A DNA stretch of 64,000 nucleotides from NCBI GenBank assembly GCA_030157785.1, contig JAOAUC010000003.1, positions 1 to 64,000 on the forward strand, written 5' to 3'. Shown here one piece after another: positions 41,322 through 50,654 of this stretch. The DNA comes from Zoogloea oleivorans (GTDB lineage Bacteria > Pseudomonadota > Gammaproteobacteria > Burkholderiales > Rhodocyclaceae). How positions within the stretch are numbered: position 1 is the stretch's first letter; each line of letters opens with the position of its first letter. The notes below the pieces were generated by a model. It had not been told where the DNA came from, did no database searches, and worked only from the letters and a program-made list of their open reading frames with translations. The position numbers and the translations under genes were made by a program.

Positions 41322-43325
41322 TCAAAGGGCGATGTTGGCCTTCAGCCACAGGGTGCGGCCCGGCTCGTTCACCCGTGTGGTCTGGGTGAAACCGCCAACA
41401 CTGGCGCCGCTGCGGCTGATGAACTCGGCGTAGGTCTTGTCGAACAGGTTGTCTACGCCGGCAGACAGCAGCATGCCCTTCTTCGGCTTGTATGCCGCGT
41501 TGAGGGAGAAGATGGCAAAGCCCGATGAGGCGCCGATGTCCTGGCCGACGATGTTGCCGTAGCCGGTGTCGTAGCGGGTCTGGCCCTGCACCAGGCGCAG
41601 CAGGGCGCCGGCGCTCCACACCTGGTCGTCGTAACCGGCGCCCAGCCGGGCTTCCAGCGGCGGAATCTGCGACAGGGGCTTGCCCGTCGAGTCGTTCTCG
41701 CCGCGGGTCCAGGCCAGCGTGCCCCAGGTTTTCCAGACCTGGGTCAGGGCGTAGCTCACATCGGCTTCGGCGCCGTAGGTGGTGGCGTCGATGTTGAAGG
41801 CGTCGGTGGCAAAGGCGTTGATCTGGCGGATCTGGATGAAGTCCTTGTGCTTGCCGTAGAACAGCGACGCGGAGGCCTTCAGTGGGCCGGCGGCGTAGAT
41901 GGCGCCGGTGTCGAGCTGGGTGACTTTTTCGGGTTTGAGGACGAAGGTGCTGGCCGCGCCGGTGTTCATCATGGATGTGGCGCCGGGCGTTTTGCTGCGC
42001 TCCCAGTAATCGGCGGCGCGCTGGCTGTGGCCGAGGCCGGCGTACAGCGTGGTAGTTGGCGTGAAGGCGCTTTCCCAGCGCAGGAAGCCGGCCTTGAGGG
42101 TGTTCTTGTCGGTCTGGCCGGAGGTGGTCTTGCCGCTGCGCTGGTCTTCGGCCTCGCTCCAGTCCACGCGCAGGCCGCCGATCAGGCGCTGGGCGGCGTC
42201 GAGTTCATGGGACAGCTCACCGAACACGCCGCGGCTGTTGAAGCGCATGTCGGCGCCGCGGGGCAGGCTGTCGTAGCCGGCCACGGCGCCGCCGCTGGCC
42301 TTGCGCAGGGTGTGCTCGTTGGTCTGGAAGTCGATGCCGGTTTCGAGGCTGGTCTTGCTGCCCAGTTCGAGGGTGGCGGCGAGGCGCCCGCCCTGGGTCT
42401 TGCGGTCGGGGTTGCTGACCATCTTCATGCCGCTCTGGCTGCGCAGGCTGTAGTTGTCCATCACGTGGTCTACGTAGTTGTAGTAGACCTGCGCCTCCAG
42501 CTTGCTGACCAACGGGCTGATGCGTTTCTTCTCGAACTTGAGGCCGACGTTGCTCCGTTCAAAGCGGGCGCCGTCCATGCTGCGGTCGGCGTAGGCGGCC
42601 TTGCCGTCGCTCTTGGCGAAGGTCAGTTCCGCGCGGGTGTCCCGGTCGGGTGTCCAGCCGAGGGCGCCGCTGGTGCTCCAGCGGTCGTAGGCCGAGTGCA
42701 CCTTGTTGCCTGAGCCGTCCTTGTAGTCCTGGGCGTGGGAGTGGGTTCCGGTCACTTCGCCGTAGAAGCCGGCGTTGCCGACCCCGGCTTCGAGCACCTG
42801 GTCGTTGCGCCCGAAGTTGCCGGCCAGCAGGCTGGCGTCGGCGTAGGCCGAGAAGCTGTCGCGGACCTTTGGCTGGCGCTCGAAGAGCACCACGCCGGCG
42901 CTGTTGCCGGGGCCGTACTTGACGGTCTGCGGGCCCTTCAGCACCGTGATGCGGTCGAAGGCTTCGGGGAAGACGTAGGCGGTGGGCGGGTCCATGCGCA
43001 TGCCGCAGCCGCCGAGGATCATCTCGCCGTCGAGCAGGATGCCGAGCCGCGAAGCGGCCATGCCGCGGAACACCGGGTCGCCGTCGGTGCCGCCCTTGCG
43101 GATCACCGAGAAGCCGGGAATGTTCTTCAGGTAGTCGGCGCCGTCATGAGCGGGTACCGGCTGGCGCGGGGCGCGCGGGTCGGTGGTGACGGTGAGCGGG
43201 GCTTCCATGGCCGGGGCAGTAACGACCACCTGGCGCAGGGTGGTGACCTCTTCGGCGGCGGCCGGAAAGGCGCAGGCGATGGCGAGGGGCAGCAGGGCGT
43301 GCCGGAGCGGCGTGGTGCGGGACAT
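41322..43325 (-). CDS. TonB-dependent copper receptor (OprC/NosA-like)
   Basis: The 667-residue outer-membrane receptor has a signal peptide (LPLAIACAFPAAAEE), a plug domain with GGTDGDPVFRGMAASRLGIL and the motif GGCGMRMDPPTAYVFPE, which is characteristic of the copper receptor subfamily (OprC/NosA), and a 22-strand barrel ending in an aromatic residue pattern (LWLKANIAL). It imports copper or a copper complex with TonB energy. MSRTTPLRHAL at 43325 is chosen as it starts the signal peptide. It converges on the sigma-54 activator with a 21-base gap. Confidence 0.88.
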   Translation of the reverse strand: MSRTTPLRHALLPLAIACAFPAAAEEVTTLRQVVVTAPAMEAPLTVTTDPRAPRQPVPAHDGADYLKNIPGFSVIRKGGTDGDPVFRGMAASRLGILLDGEMILGGCGMRMDPPTAYVFPEAFDRITVLKGPQTVKYGPGNSAGVVLFERQPKVRDSFSAYADASLLAGNFGRNDQVLEAGVGNAGFYGEVTGTHSHAQDYKDGSGNKVHSAYDRWSTSGALGWTPDRDTRAELTFAKSDGKAAYADRSMDGARFERSNVGLKFEKKRISPLVSKLEAQVYYNYVDHVMDNYSLRSQSGMKMVSNPDRKTQGGRLAATLELGSKTSLETGIDFQTNEHTLRKASGGAVAGYDSLPRGADMRFNSRGVFGELSHELDAAQRLIGGLRVDWSEAEDQRSGKTTSGQTDKNTLKAGFLRWESAFTPTTTLYAGLGHSQRAADYWERSKTPGATSMMNTGAASTFVLKPEKVTQLDTGAIYAAGPLKASASLFYGKHKDFIQIRQINAFATDAFNIDATTYGAEADVSYALTQVWKTWGTLAWTRGENDSTGKPLSQIPPLEARLGAGYDDQVWSAGALLRLVQGQTRYDTGYGNIVGQDIGASSGFAIFSLNAAYKPKKGMLLSAGVDNLFDKTYAEFISRSGASVGGFTQTTRVNEPGRTLWLKANIAL

Positions 43326-43469
43326 TGTTGTGGGCTCTCTGGTTGGCAAGAGAGCGCCACATTAGTGAGGGCTGATGTGTTCGGGTTTGACCTGAGGCAA
43401 AATTACGCCCCGTTTTGGTGCGTCATAGTGTCGCAGTGGCCGCCCGACACAGGCGCGGCCAGCATAAAT

Positions 43470-45080
43470 TTATACCCGGAAGCGCGACACGCTGGCCTTG
43501 AGGCTGTCGGAAACACTCACCAGGCGGCTGGCCGTGTCGGCCACCGAGGCCACGGCGGCGGAGTTTTCTTCGGACATCTGGGCAATGGCTTCGACGTTGC
43601 GGGCCAGTTCGGTGGAGGCACCGCGCTGTTCGCGCAGAGCATCGGTGATGTTCTCGATGGCGCTCTGCATGGTGCTTGCCGAGTTGCGGATGTCGCCCAT
43701 CGATTCGCTGGCCTTGCTGGCGGCAACGACCACTTCGCTGACCAGCTGGCGGCTCGATTGCATGCTGCCCACGGCACTGACGGCGCCTTGCTGGATGGCG
43801 CCGATGACGGTGGTGATCTCCTGGACCGAACTGGTGGTGCGTTCGGCCAGCTTGCGCACTTCGTCGGCGACGACTGCAAATCCGCGACCCTGTTCGCCAG
43901 CGCGAGCGGCTTCAATGGCGGCGTTGAGGGCCAGCAGGTTGGTCTGGTCAGCCACTTCGCGGATGACCACGGTGATCTTGTCGATCTTCTGCACTTGCTC
44001 GGAGAGTTGCTGGATCTGCTGTGCGGTGTTTTCCACCTGTTCAGACACCCGGCCGATCTTGTTGGAGGCATCGTCGACGCCCCGGGCGCTGGTCGCGGCC
44101 AGATAGCCTGCTTCGGTGGCCCGGTGGTTGGCGTCTTCCGAGCTGGATCCGACATGGTCAATACTGACGGTCAGTTCTTCGACCGCAGCCGCTGCTGCCG
44201 CGGTGGAACTGGACTGCTGTTCGGAGCTGATGGAGACCTGGTGGGCTGCGGTGGACAGCTGGCTCGCCGAGCTCGCCACGCTGTTCGAGCTGCTCATGAT
44301 GTCGCCGATGGTGTTGGAGAGGTCGGCGCGCATCTTCTCGAGGGAGCCGAGCAGTACGCCGATTTCATCCTGGGCCGCGCTTCTGGCGGGGGCGGCGCTC
44401 AGGTCGCCGGCGGCAATCCGCGCGGCCATCTGGTTGGCGTCGGCGATGCGGGCGGTGATGCTGCGAATGGTGGTGAGGCTGAGCAGACCCATGACGACCG
44501 CTGATGCCAGGAGAATTCCGACGGCGGTCGCGGTGGCGTTGTCCTTGGCGGCGGCGCCCTCGGCAGCCACCTTCTTGCCCAGTTCTTCGTTGAACTTCAT
44601 GTGGGCATTCACCTCATCAATGAATTTGACTGCTGCTGGCGAGTTCTTCTGGAGAGTCGCCCGGGCTTCTTCATTGCGGTTCGCCCTGGAATGCTCCAGA
44701 GCCTGATCGATGCCCTTGTTGTATGTGCTGAAGGCGGCGCGCTCGAGCTCCAGCAGGCGCTTGTCTTCGTCGTCGGAGAGGAGCAGCTCGTAGTCCTTGA
44801 AGGACTTTTCGACTGCGGCCCGACTTTCGAGAATCTGCTTGTCGACGTTCTCCATTTCCTTGGTGTCGGTAACCAGCACATGGCGATAGGTGCGGACGCG
44901 GAGGCGGCCGAAGTCCACCGCGACCCGGTTCAGCACTTCAATGCTCGGTACGACCATGGTGTTGCCGTAATTGGTGGCTTCGTAGACGCGGTTCATCTGG
45001 ACGTAGTTGATGCCGGTGAGCGCTAGCAGGCTCACGATGGCGGCTCCGACGAGAAGCATCAGGCGCTGAACAATGGTCAT
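43470..45080 (-). CDS. membrane methyl-accepting chemotaxis protein
   Basis: The 536-residue receptor has membrane segments at about 7-28 and 188-208 enclosing a four-helix-bundle periplasmic sensor (4HB_MCP_1; [20 protein letters not shown]), a HAMP domain ([20 protein letters not shown]) and a long cytoplasmic hairpin with the tip [20 protein letters not shown]. No CheR-tethering pentapeptide is seen at its C-terminus. The start [17 protein letters not shown] at 45080 opens on the first membrane helix. The ligand is unknown. The gene follows the formate dehydrogenase operon on the same strand but behind a strong hairpin. Confidence 0.92.
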   Translation of the reverse strand: MTIVQRLMLLVGAAIVSLLALTGINYVQMNRVYEATNYGNTMVVPSIEVLNRVAVDFGRLRVRTYRHVLVTDTKEMENVDKQILESRAAVEKSFKDYELLLSDDEDKRLLELERAAFSTYNKGIDQALEHSRANRNEEARATLQKNSPAAVKFIDEVNAHMKFNEELGKKVAAEGAAAKDNATATAVGILLASAVVMGLLSLTTIRSITARIADANQMAARIAAGDLSAAPARSAAQDEIGVLLGSLEKMRADLSNTIGDIMSSSNSVASSASQLSTAAHQVSISSEQQSSSTAAAAAAVEELTVSIDHVGSSSEDANHRATEAGYLAATSARGVDDASNKIGRVSEQVENTAQQIQQLSEQVQKIDKITVVIREVADQTNLLALNAAIEAARAGEQGRGFAVVADEVRKLAERTTSSVQEITTVIGAIQQGAVSAVGSMQSSRQLVSEVVVAASKASESMGDIRNSASTMQSAIENITDALREQRGASTELARNVEAIAQMSEENSAAVASVADTASRLVSVSDSLKASVSRFRV

Positions 45081-45165
45081 GGTTTTTCCCTTTGGTGGAA
45101 ATCCGTTGTTGTTGATCGGATTTGCCATGGCAACGGCGGCCATGCGGGAAACTTTAGTGGTCTTG

Positions 45166-45200
45166 CCGCGACCGTTTCGAGCTTGCGAAGACGGTCGCGG
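45166..45200 (-). terminator. strong hairpin after the formate dehydrogenase operon
   Basis: CCGCGACCGT (45166-45175) pairs with ACGGTCGCGG (45191-45200), extended inward by TTCG/CGAA with one bulged base, giving about 14 bp. It lies 14 bases after the last gene of the operon on the minus strand. No clear U-tract follows, so it may be a rho-assisted end or a 3' stabiliser. Confidence 0.5.
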
Positions 45201-45213
45201 GCTGGAGAGGGAC

Positions 45214-45501
45214 TTACTTTGCGGTGGCTGCGGGAGCGGGCACCGCGGCGGGCGCCGGTGGCGGAGCGATGGGTGTGGGCATGACGGTGATGCCACGGGC
45301 TTTCTGGTTCTGGATCCAGCGCGCGGCGACCTTGTCCTGGGCGGTGGCGAGCTGCTCGTTGGCCTTGGCATTGGCCTCGGCGGTCTTGGCCTTGGTTTCT
45401 TCCTGTTTGGCCTTTTGCTCTTCGGTGGGGGCCGGCAGCCTGGCGCTGGCCAGGCCCGGCAGGCCGACGAGGAGGGCGAGGATGAGCGCGTTGATCTTCA
45501 T
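45214..45501 (-). CDS. small secreted Ala/Pro-rich protein of the fdh operon
   Basis: The 95-residue protein begins with a signal peptide ([20 protein letters not shown]) and continues as a charged helix rich in Lys, Glu, Gln and Ala ([20 protein letters not shown]), likely coiled coil, ending in a Pro/Ala tail. No family is recognised. It follows the cytochrome b subunit gene by 14 bases and is probably the last cistron of the formate dehydrogenase operon. A periplasmic or envelope role beside the enzyme is inferred from context only. Confidence 0.7.
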   Translation of the reverse strand: MKINALILALLVGLPGLASARLPAPTEEQKAKQEETKAKTAEANAKANEQLATAQDKVAARWIQNQKARGITVMPTPIAPPPAPAAVPAPAATAK

Positions 45502-45515
45502 CGTTCGGGCACCTT

Positions 45516-46565
45516 TCAGTGGTGGTTGGGGGCGGCGGCGGGAGTGTGCGTGCCGTCGTCGTCTTTGGAGACCTTGCGGCCCTTGGCCGTCTCGTACCAG
45601 TAGGCGTGGTGTTCGAGGGCCCAGGTTTCGTCCACGTAGCCGCTCTTCATGCCGTCGATGGCGCGTTCCATGCCGATGGTGCCGATGTAGATGTGACCAA
45701 GGGACAGGGACATGAACAGGATTGCCCCGACCGAGTGCACCATGTGGGCGAGCTGCATGTCCTGGCGGATCTGGCCGAGGCCGGGGAAGTCGAGCACCAG
45801 GCCGCTGACGCCGACGATCAGGCCGAGGATGGTGACGCCGATCCAGAACCAGGTCTTCTCGCCGAAGTTGAAGCGCCACGACGGCACGTGCTCGCCGGAG
45901 AGCAGCCCGCCGGCCTTGCGGATCCACAGGGCGTCCACCCGCTGCCACACGTTGTCGCGGGCAAACAGGGCCACGAAGAACAGGGTGGAGATGAAGAACA
46001 GCGGCCCGGTGAGGTTGTGCAGGTTTTTGGCCACCCAAGCCAGCCAGCCGAACAGCGTATGCCCCATGATCGGCAGCAGTACGTGCTTGCCGAACAGCAT
46101 GGTCAGGCCCGACAGCGCCAGCAGCACGAAGCAGCCGGCCAGAACGAAGTGGGCCATGCGCTCGACCGAGTTGAAGCGCTCGATCAGGCGGCCGGTGGGT
46201 TTGCCTTCCAGCATGATCTTGCCGCGCAGCTTGTAAAAGGCGGCCAGGGCGACGAAGACGCCGACCAGCATCCAGCCGCCCCACACGGTGATGGGGCCGT
46301 TGCGCAGTTGTCGCCAGCGTTCGCCGGAAGCCTGGATCAGGGTCCGGTCGGCGGGGGCCTGGAAGGTGATGGACTGGTTTTCACCACGGCGCACGTCACG
46401 AAAGGTGGCGGCGTTGTTGCCGGGCTGGACCAGCGCGGCGGCTTCGCTTGCTGCTGCGGGCGGCGGCGCGTCGGTCGCCAGCACCGGCTGGACGCTGCCG
46501 ATGCAGGCTGTGGCGGCGAGCAGCGCCAGGCCGTGTCTGGCCCGCGCAAAAGTGAGGGAGTTCAT
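45516..46565 (-). CDS. fdoI: formate dehydrogenase cytochrome b556 (gamma) subunit
   Basis: The 349-residue protein is a four-helix cytochrome b anchor (RLIERFNSVERMAHFVLAGC; LFGWLAWVAKNLHNLTGPLF; MVHSVGAILFMSLSLGHIYI) that takes electrons from the Fe-S subunit and reduces quinone. A signal-like N-terminus (to about residue 30) and an extra periplasmic segment precede the core, making it longer than the E. coli FdnI/FdoI subunit of about 210 residues; this longer form is common in betaproteobacteria. It sits downstream of fdhA and fdhB with a small lipoprotein gene in between. Confidence 0.88.
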   Translation of the reverse strand: MNSLTFARARHGLALLAATACIGSVQPVLATDAPPPAAASEAAALVQPGNNAATFRDVRRGENQSITFQAPADRTLIQASGERWRQLRNGPITVWGGWMLVGVFVALAAFYKLRGKIMLEGKPTGRLIERFNSVERMAHFVLAGCFVLLALSGLTMLFGKHVLLPIMGHTLFGWLAWVAKNLHNLTGPLFFISTLFFVALFARDNVWQRVDALWIRKAGGLLSGEHVPSWRFNFGEKTWFWIGVTILGLIVGVSGLVLDFPGLGQIRQDMQLAHMVHSVGAILFMSLSLGHIYIGTIGMERAIDGMKSGYVDETWALEHHAYWYETAKGRKVSKDDDGTHTPAAAPNHH

Positions 46566-46575
46566 GCTGGTCTCC

Positions 46576-46806
46576 TCAGTCGGGCACGCGCCGCAACTCG
46601 TTCTGGTTGCCGGAGCGGGCGCGCAGATCGCTTTCCCAGGTGGCCTTGTCGCCCTTGTAGGCGGGTCCTTCCCAAGGGCGGGTGTCCACCTTGCCCTGGT
46701 ATTCGCCGGCCTTCTTGTCGAGCACCTGGGGCGATTCCTTGCAGCCGGCCAGCAGGACGAGACTCAGCGAGGCGGCGAGCAGGGCGGCGTGGCGGGGGTT
46801 TTTCAT
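46576..46806 (-). CDS. small lipoprotein inside the fdh operon
   Basis: The 76-residue product is MKNPRHAALLAASLSLVLLA followed by GCKES, a clear lipobox (LLAGC) for lipidation at Cys22. The mature part is about 55 residues, with WEGPAYKGDKATWESDL and no cysteines. The gene overlaps the fdhB stop by 4 bases and is 10 bases before the gamma subunit gene, so it is made with the complex. Its placement suggests an assembly or anchoring role; no characterised homologue is recognised. Confidence 0.8.
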   Translation of the reverse strand: MKNPRHAALLAASLSLVLLAGCKESPQVLDKKAGEYQGKVDTRPWEGPAYKGDKATWESDLRARSGNQNELRRVPD

Positions 46807-47465
46807 TGGGCACCTCCGGTCTTTTCGGGTGCGGGCGCCGTTGCGGTGGCCGCCCGGCTATCGGCGTCGGCGCTGCCCTTGCCATAGGCGGTGGACCAGC
46901 CGATGGCTTCGACGCCCTTGCCGCCGCGGCGGATCACCCGTTCGCGGAAGATGTTCGATACCTCGACCGCATCGCCGGCCAGCAGGGCCTTGGTCGAGCA
47001 CATTTCGGCGCACAGGGGCAGCTTGCCCTCGGCGAGGCGGTTCTTGCCGTACTTCTCGAACTCGGCTTCGGAGCCGTCTTCTTCGGGGCCACCGGCGCAG
47101 AAGGTGCATTTGTCCATCTTGCCGCGCAGGCCGAAGGTGCCGCTTTGCGGAAACTGCGGCGCGCCGAAGGGGCAGGCGTAGAAGCAGTAGCCGCAGCCGA
47201 TGCACACGTCCTTGTCGTGCAGTACCACGCCTTCTTCGGTGCGGTAGAAGCAATCCGTCGGGCACACCGCCATGCACGGTGCGTCGGAGCAGTGCATGCA
47301 GGCCACCGACAGGGATTTCTCCTGGCCGACGACGCCGTCGTTGATGGTCACGACGCGCCGGCGCTGGACGCCCCAGGGCACCTCGTGTTCGTTCTTGCAG
47401 GCGGTGACGCAGCCGTTGCATTCGATGCAGCGCTCGGTGTCACACAGGAATTTCATTCGTGCCAT
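46803..47465 (-). CDS. fdhB: formate dehydrogenase Fe-S (beta) subunit
   Basis: The 220-residue electron-transfer subunit has four ferredoxin-type cysteine groups: CIECNGCVTACKNE, CMHCSDAPCMAVCP, CIGCGYCFYACP, and CTFCAGG paired with CAEMCSTKAL, which bind four [4Fe-4S] clusters. It relays electrons from the catalytic subunit to cytochrome b. There is no C-terminal membrane helix, unlike FdnH, so contact with the membrane must be through the gamma subunit. It is 23 bases after fdhA. Confidence 0.93.
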   Translation of the reverse strand: MARMKFLCDTERCIECNGCVTACKNEHEVPWGVQRRRVVTINDGVVGQEKSLSVACMHCSDAPCMAVCPTDCFYRTEEGVVLHDKDVCIGCGYCFYACPFGAPQFPQSGTFGLRGKMDKCTFCAGGPEEDGSEAEFEKYGKNRLAEGKLPLCAEMCSTKALLAGDAVEVSNIFRERVIRRGGKGVEAIGWSTAYGKGSADADSRAATATAPAPEKTGGAQ

Positions 47466-47488
47466 GTTCGATTCTCCTTGCCGGGCGC

Positions 47489-50392
47489 TCAGGCCTTGAC
47501 GATCTGACAGACCGTGGTTTTGGTTTCCTGCATCATCGTCACCACGTCATAGCCATAGGTGGTGCCGGCATTGACCGACTCGCCGCGCACGATGGGGGCG
47601 GCGCCGACCGGGTAGAAGTTGAGCAGGTCCTGGCCCATCCAGCGGCCGGAGAAGTGGAAGGGCAGGAACACCGTGTCGGTGCCGACCCGCGGGGTGACCA
47701 GCGCGCGCACCTTGATCTGCGAGCCGGTGGGGCTCTTGACCCACACCCAGTCGCGGTCGCGGATGCTCCGCTCGGCGGCGGTGGCCGGGTTCAGTTCGAC
47801 GAACATGTCTTGCTGAAGCTCGGCCAGCCAGGGGTTGGAGCGGGTTTCCTCGCCGCCGCCTTCGTATTCGACCAGACGCCCGGAGGTCATGATCAGCGGG
47901 AAGTCCTTGCCCACGTTCTTCCACTGCTGCTGCACCGTCTTGTAGAGGGTGGGCAGGCGCCAGAAGGCTTTCTTGTCTTCGTGGGTCGGGTACTTGTCGA
48001 TCAGGTCGGGGCGGGTGGAGTACAGGGCCTCCCGGTGCTTGGGCACCGGGTCGGGGAAGTTCCACACCACGGCGCGGGCCTTGGCGTTGCCGAAGGGGTG
48101 GCAGCCGTGGTTCTGCATGGCCACGCGGATGATTCCGCCGGAGCTGTCGGTCTTCCAGTTCTTGCCCTCGGCGGCCTTCTTCTCGGCGTCGGTGAGCTCG
48201 TCCCACCAGCCGAGTTTCTTGAGCAGGGTGTGGTCGAATTCCGGATAGCCGAAGGGCAGGTCGGACCCTTTCGAGGCCGAACCGTCGCCGGCCAGCAGCG
48301 AGACGCCGTCCTTCTCGACGCCGAAGTTGGCGCGGAAGTTGCCGCCGCCTTCCATCACGTGGAGGCTGGTGTCGTAGAGGTTGGGGGTGCCCGGGTGTTT
48401 GAGTTCCGGGGTGCCGTAGCATGGCCACGGGAGGCCGAAGTAATCGCCGGCGCAGGGGCCGCTGTCGGCCTTGAGGGTGTGGGCGCTGAAGGTGTCCATG
48501 TGTTTCATATGGAGCTTCAGGCGCTCAGGGGACTGGCCGCTGTAGCCGATGGTCCAGGTGCCCCGGTTGATTTCGCGCAGGGTGTCTTCCATGCTCGGCT
48601 CGTCCCAGCCCTGCTTGTCCTTCTCGAGCTTGATGTTCTTGACGAACTCCTTCTCGAAGCCAAAGCGCTTGGCGAAGGCGTACATGATGGTGTGGTCGGG
48701 CTTCGATTCGAAGAGCGGCTCGATGATCTTCTCGCGCCACTGCAGCGAACGGTTCGACGCGGTGCACGAGCCGGAGGTTTCGAACTGGGTAGCGGCGGGC
48801 AGCAGGTACACGCCTTCCTTCCTCACCGAGGCGGCCATGGCGGCGGTGGCGGACGGGTAGGGGTCGACCACCACCAGCAGTTCGAGGGCCTTCATGGCTT
48901 CGAGCATGTCCTTGCCGCGGGTCTGCGAGTTGGGGGCCATGCCCCAATACACCACCGCCTTGAGGTTGGAATCCTGGTCGATCAGCTCGTTCTTCTCGAG
49001 CACGCCGTCGATCCAGCGCGATACGGTGATGCCGGATTTTTCCATCATCCCCGGCGAGGCGTAGCGGCCCTTGACCCATTCGTAGTCCACGCCCCACACG
49101 CTGCACCAGTGCTTCCAGGCGCCGGCGGCAATGCCGTAGTAGCCGGGCAGGGAGTCGGGGTTGGGGCCCACGTCGGTGGCGCCCTGCACGTTGTCGTGGC
49201 CGCGGAAGATGTTGGTGCCGCCGCCCGAGACGCCCACGTTGCCGAGGGCCAGCTGCAGGTTGCACATGGCGCGCACGATGGCGTTGCCGGTGGTGTGCTG
49301 GGTCTGGCCCATGCACCACACGACCGTCGACGGCTTGTTCTTCGCCATGGTCTCGGCGATCAGGTGCACCTGATCATCCGGCACGCCGGTAACGTCGAGC
49401 ACCTTGTCGGCGGTCCACTGCATGGATTCCTCGCGGATCTTGTCCATGCCGTACACCCGGTCTTCGATGTACTTCTTGTCGTCCCAGCCGTTCTCGAAAA
49501 TGTGGCGCATCACGCCGTAGATCAACGCGATGTCGGAGCCCGAGCGCAGGCGCACGTAGTGGTCGGCCTTGGCGGCAGTGCGGGTGAAGCGCGGGTCGGC
49601 GACGATGATCTTGGCGCCGCCCTCCTTGGCATGCAGGATGTGCAGCATCGACACCGGGTGCGCCTCGGCGGCGTTCGACCCGATGAAGAAGATCGCCTTG
49701 GCGTTCTGCATGTCGTTGTAGGAGTTGGTCATCGCCCCGTAACCCCAGGTGTTCGCCACGCCCGCCACGGTGGTGGAGTGGCAGACGCGGGCCTGGTGGT
49801 CGCAGTTGTTGGTGCCCCAGAAACTCACGAACTTGCGCAGCAGGTAGGCCTGCTCGTTGGAGTGCTTCGAGGAGCCGACCCAGTAGGTGGCGTCGGGGCC
49901 GTCCTTCTCGCGGATGGCCAGCAGCTTTTCGCTGACTTCCTTGAGGGCGGCATCCCAGCTGAGGCGCTCCCATTTGCCGTTGTGCAGCTTCATCGGGGTG
50001 CGCAGGCGGTGTTCGCCATGGCCGTGTTCGCGCACCGAGGCGCCCTTGGCGCAGTGGGCGCCGAGGTTGATCGGGCTGTCGAAAACAGGCTCCTGGCCGA
50101 CCCACACGCCGTTCTTCACTTCGGCGTCGATGGCGCAGCCGACCGAACAGTGGGTGCACACCGAGCGGCGCATCTCGACAGTGCCGGCGGCCTTGGTGTC
50201 GGTGGCGGCATCGGCTGGGCGCACCATGGCGAAGGGCAGGCCGGCACCGATGGCCCCGGCGCCGGCGGCAAGGCCGGAGCTCTTCAGAAAGCTGCGTCGA
50301 TCCAGGCCGCGGGGGGCGGAGAAGGTGGAGGCGGTGTCTGCCTGGGCGCTACTGGCCGGGCCGGACGGACGGTTTGATCTTTTGACCAGCAT
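47489..50392 (-). CDS. fdhA: formate dehydrogenase catalytic subunit (Mo/W-bis-MGD, Tat-exported)
   Basis: The 967-residue enzyme oxidises formate to CO2 in the periplasm. It has a twin-arginine signal (DRRSFLKSSG, residues 31-40), the [4Fe-4S] ligands Cys79, Cys82, Cys86 and Cys114, and the metal ligand Cys204 followed by His205 (ARVCHSTTV) where E. coli FdnG uses selenocysteine-His. The downstream molybdopterin-binding regions (VVWCMGQTQHTTGN; WVWVKSPTGSQIKVRALVTP) are present. The protein is thus a non-selenium FDH of normal length. The 5' neighbours are its Tat-type small protein and a TorD-family chaperone. Confidence 0.95.
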   Translation of the reverse strand: MLVKRSNRPSGPASSAQADTASTFSAPRGLDRRSFLKSSGLAAGAGAIGAGLPFAMVRPADAATDTKAAGTVEMRRSVCTHCSVGCAIDAEVKNGVWVGQEPVFDSPINLGAHCAKGASVREHGHGEHRLRTPMKLHNGKWERLSWDAALKEVSEKLLAIREKDGPDATYWVGSSKHSNEQAYLLRKFVSFWGTNNCDHQARVCHSTTVAGVANTWGYGAMTNSYNDMQNAKAIFFIGSNAAEAHPVSMLHILHAKEGGAKIIVADPRFTRTAAKADHYVRLRSGSDIALIYGVMRHIFENGWDDKKYIEDRVYGMDKIREESMQWTADKVLDVTGVPDDQVHLIAETMAKNKPSTVVWCMGQTQHTTGNAIVRAMCNLQLALGNVGVSGGGTNIFRGHDNVQGATDVGPNPDSLPGYYGIAAGAWKHWCSVWGVDYEWVKGRYASPGMMEKSGITVSRWIDGVLEKNELIDQDSNLKAVVYWGMAPNSQTRGKDMLEAMKALELLVVVDPYPSATAAMAASVRKEGVYLLPAATQFETSGSCTASNRSLQWREKIIEPLFESKPDHTIMYAFAKRFGFEKEFVKNIKLEKDKQGWDEPSMEDTLREINRGTWTIGYSGQSPERLKLHMKHMDTFSAHTLKADSGPCAGDYFGLPWPCYGTPELKHPGTPNLYDTSLHVMEGGGNFRANFGVEKDGVSLLAGDGSASKGSDLPFGYPEFDHTLLKKLGWWDELTDAEKKAAEGKNWKTDSSGGIIRVAMQNHGCHPFGNAKARAVVWNFPDPVPKHREALYSTRPDLIDKYPTHEDKKAFWRLPTLYKTVQQQWKNVGKDFPLIMTSGRLVEYEGGGEETRSNPWLAELQQDMFVELNPATAAERSIRDRDWVWVKSPTGSQIKVRALVTPRVGTDTVFLPFHFSGRWMGQDLLNFYPVGAAPIVRGESVNAGTTYGYDVVTMMQETKTTVCQIVKA

Positions 50393-50403
50393 GGTGATCT
50401 CCC

Positions 50404-50628
50404 TTACAGCCGGGTGCTGCGGTAGTAGCGTTGGATGTGACCGGTGAGGCGATAGCCCTCACCCTGGCCGTCGGGTTCGGCGAGGGCTTCGGCCGGGGGC
50501 GCTTCGGGGGGCTTGACGGCGGCGACGGCGGCCAGCGCCGCCACGCCGGTGCCTGTGCTGGCGAACAGGAAGCTGCGTCGGCCGAGGCTGGTGGGAGCGT
50601 GGGCGGGCTTGTCTTCGGGTTTGCTCAT
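50404..50628 (-). CDS. small twin-arginine protein of the fdh region
   Basis: The 74-residue product starts MSKPEDKPAHAPTSLGRRSF and has a Tat-like motif (GRRSFLFAS) plus a hydrophobic Ala-rich helix, then a short tail. It resembles the short formate dehydrogenase region twin-arginine proteins found in many proteobacteria; the function is unknown. It may be a membrane-anchored Tat subunit or a leader-like partner for FdhA. It is 11 bases before fdhA and starts at 50628 after a GGGAGATCCCC region. Confidence 0.8.
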   Translation of the reverse strand: MSKPEDKPAHAPTSLGRRSFLFASTGTGVAALAAVAAVKPPEAPPAEALAEPDGQGEGYRLTGHIQRYYRSTRL

Positions 50629-50654
50629 GGGGATCTCCCTCTGGACTGAGTCGG

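Noticed and set aside
49760-49820. Selenocysteine at the active site of formate dehydrogenase
   Set aside because: The codon at position 204 encodes cysteine (ARVCHSTTV), there is no in-frame TGA and no need for a SECIS element.
47459-50377. A 972-codon plus-strand frame opposite fdhA
   Set aside because: It mirrors the codon pattern of fdhA. The His/Val/Gly/Ala-rich product has no family features and no ribosome-binding context.
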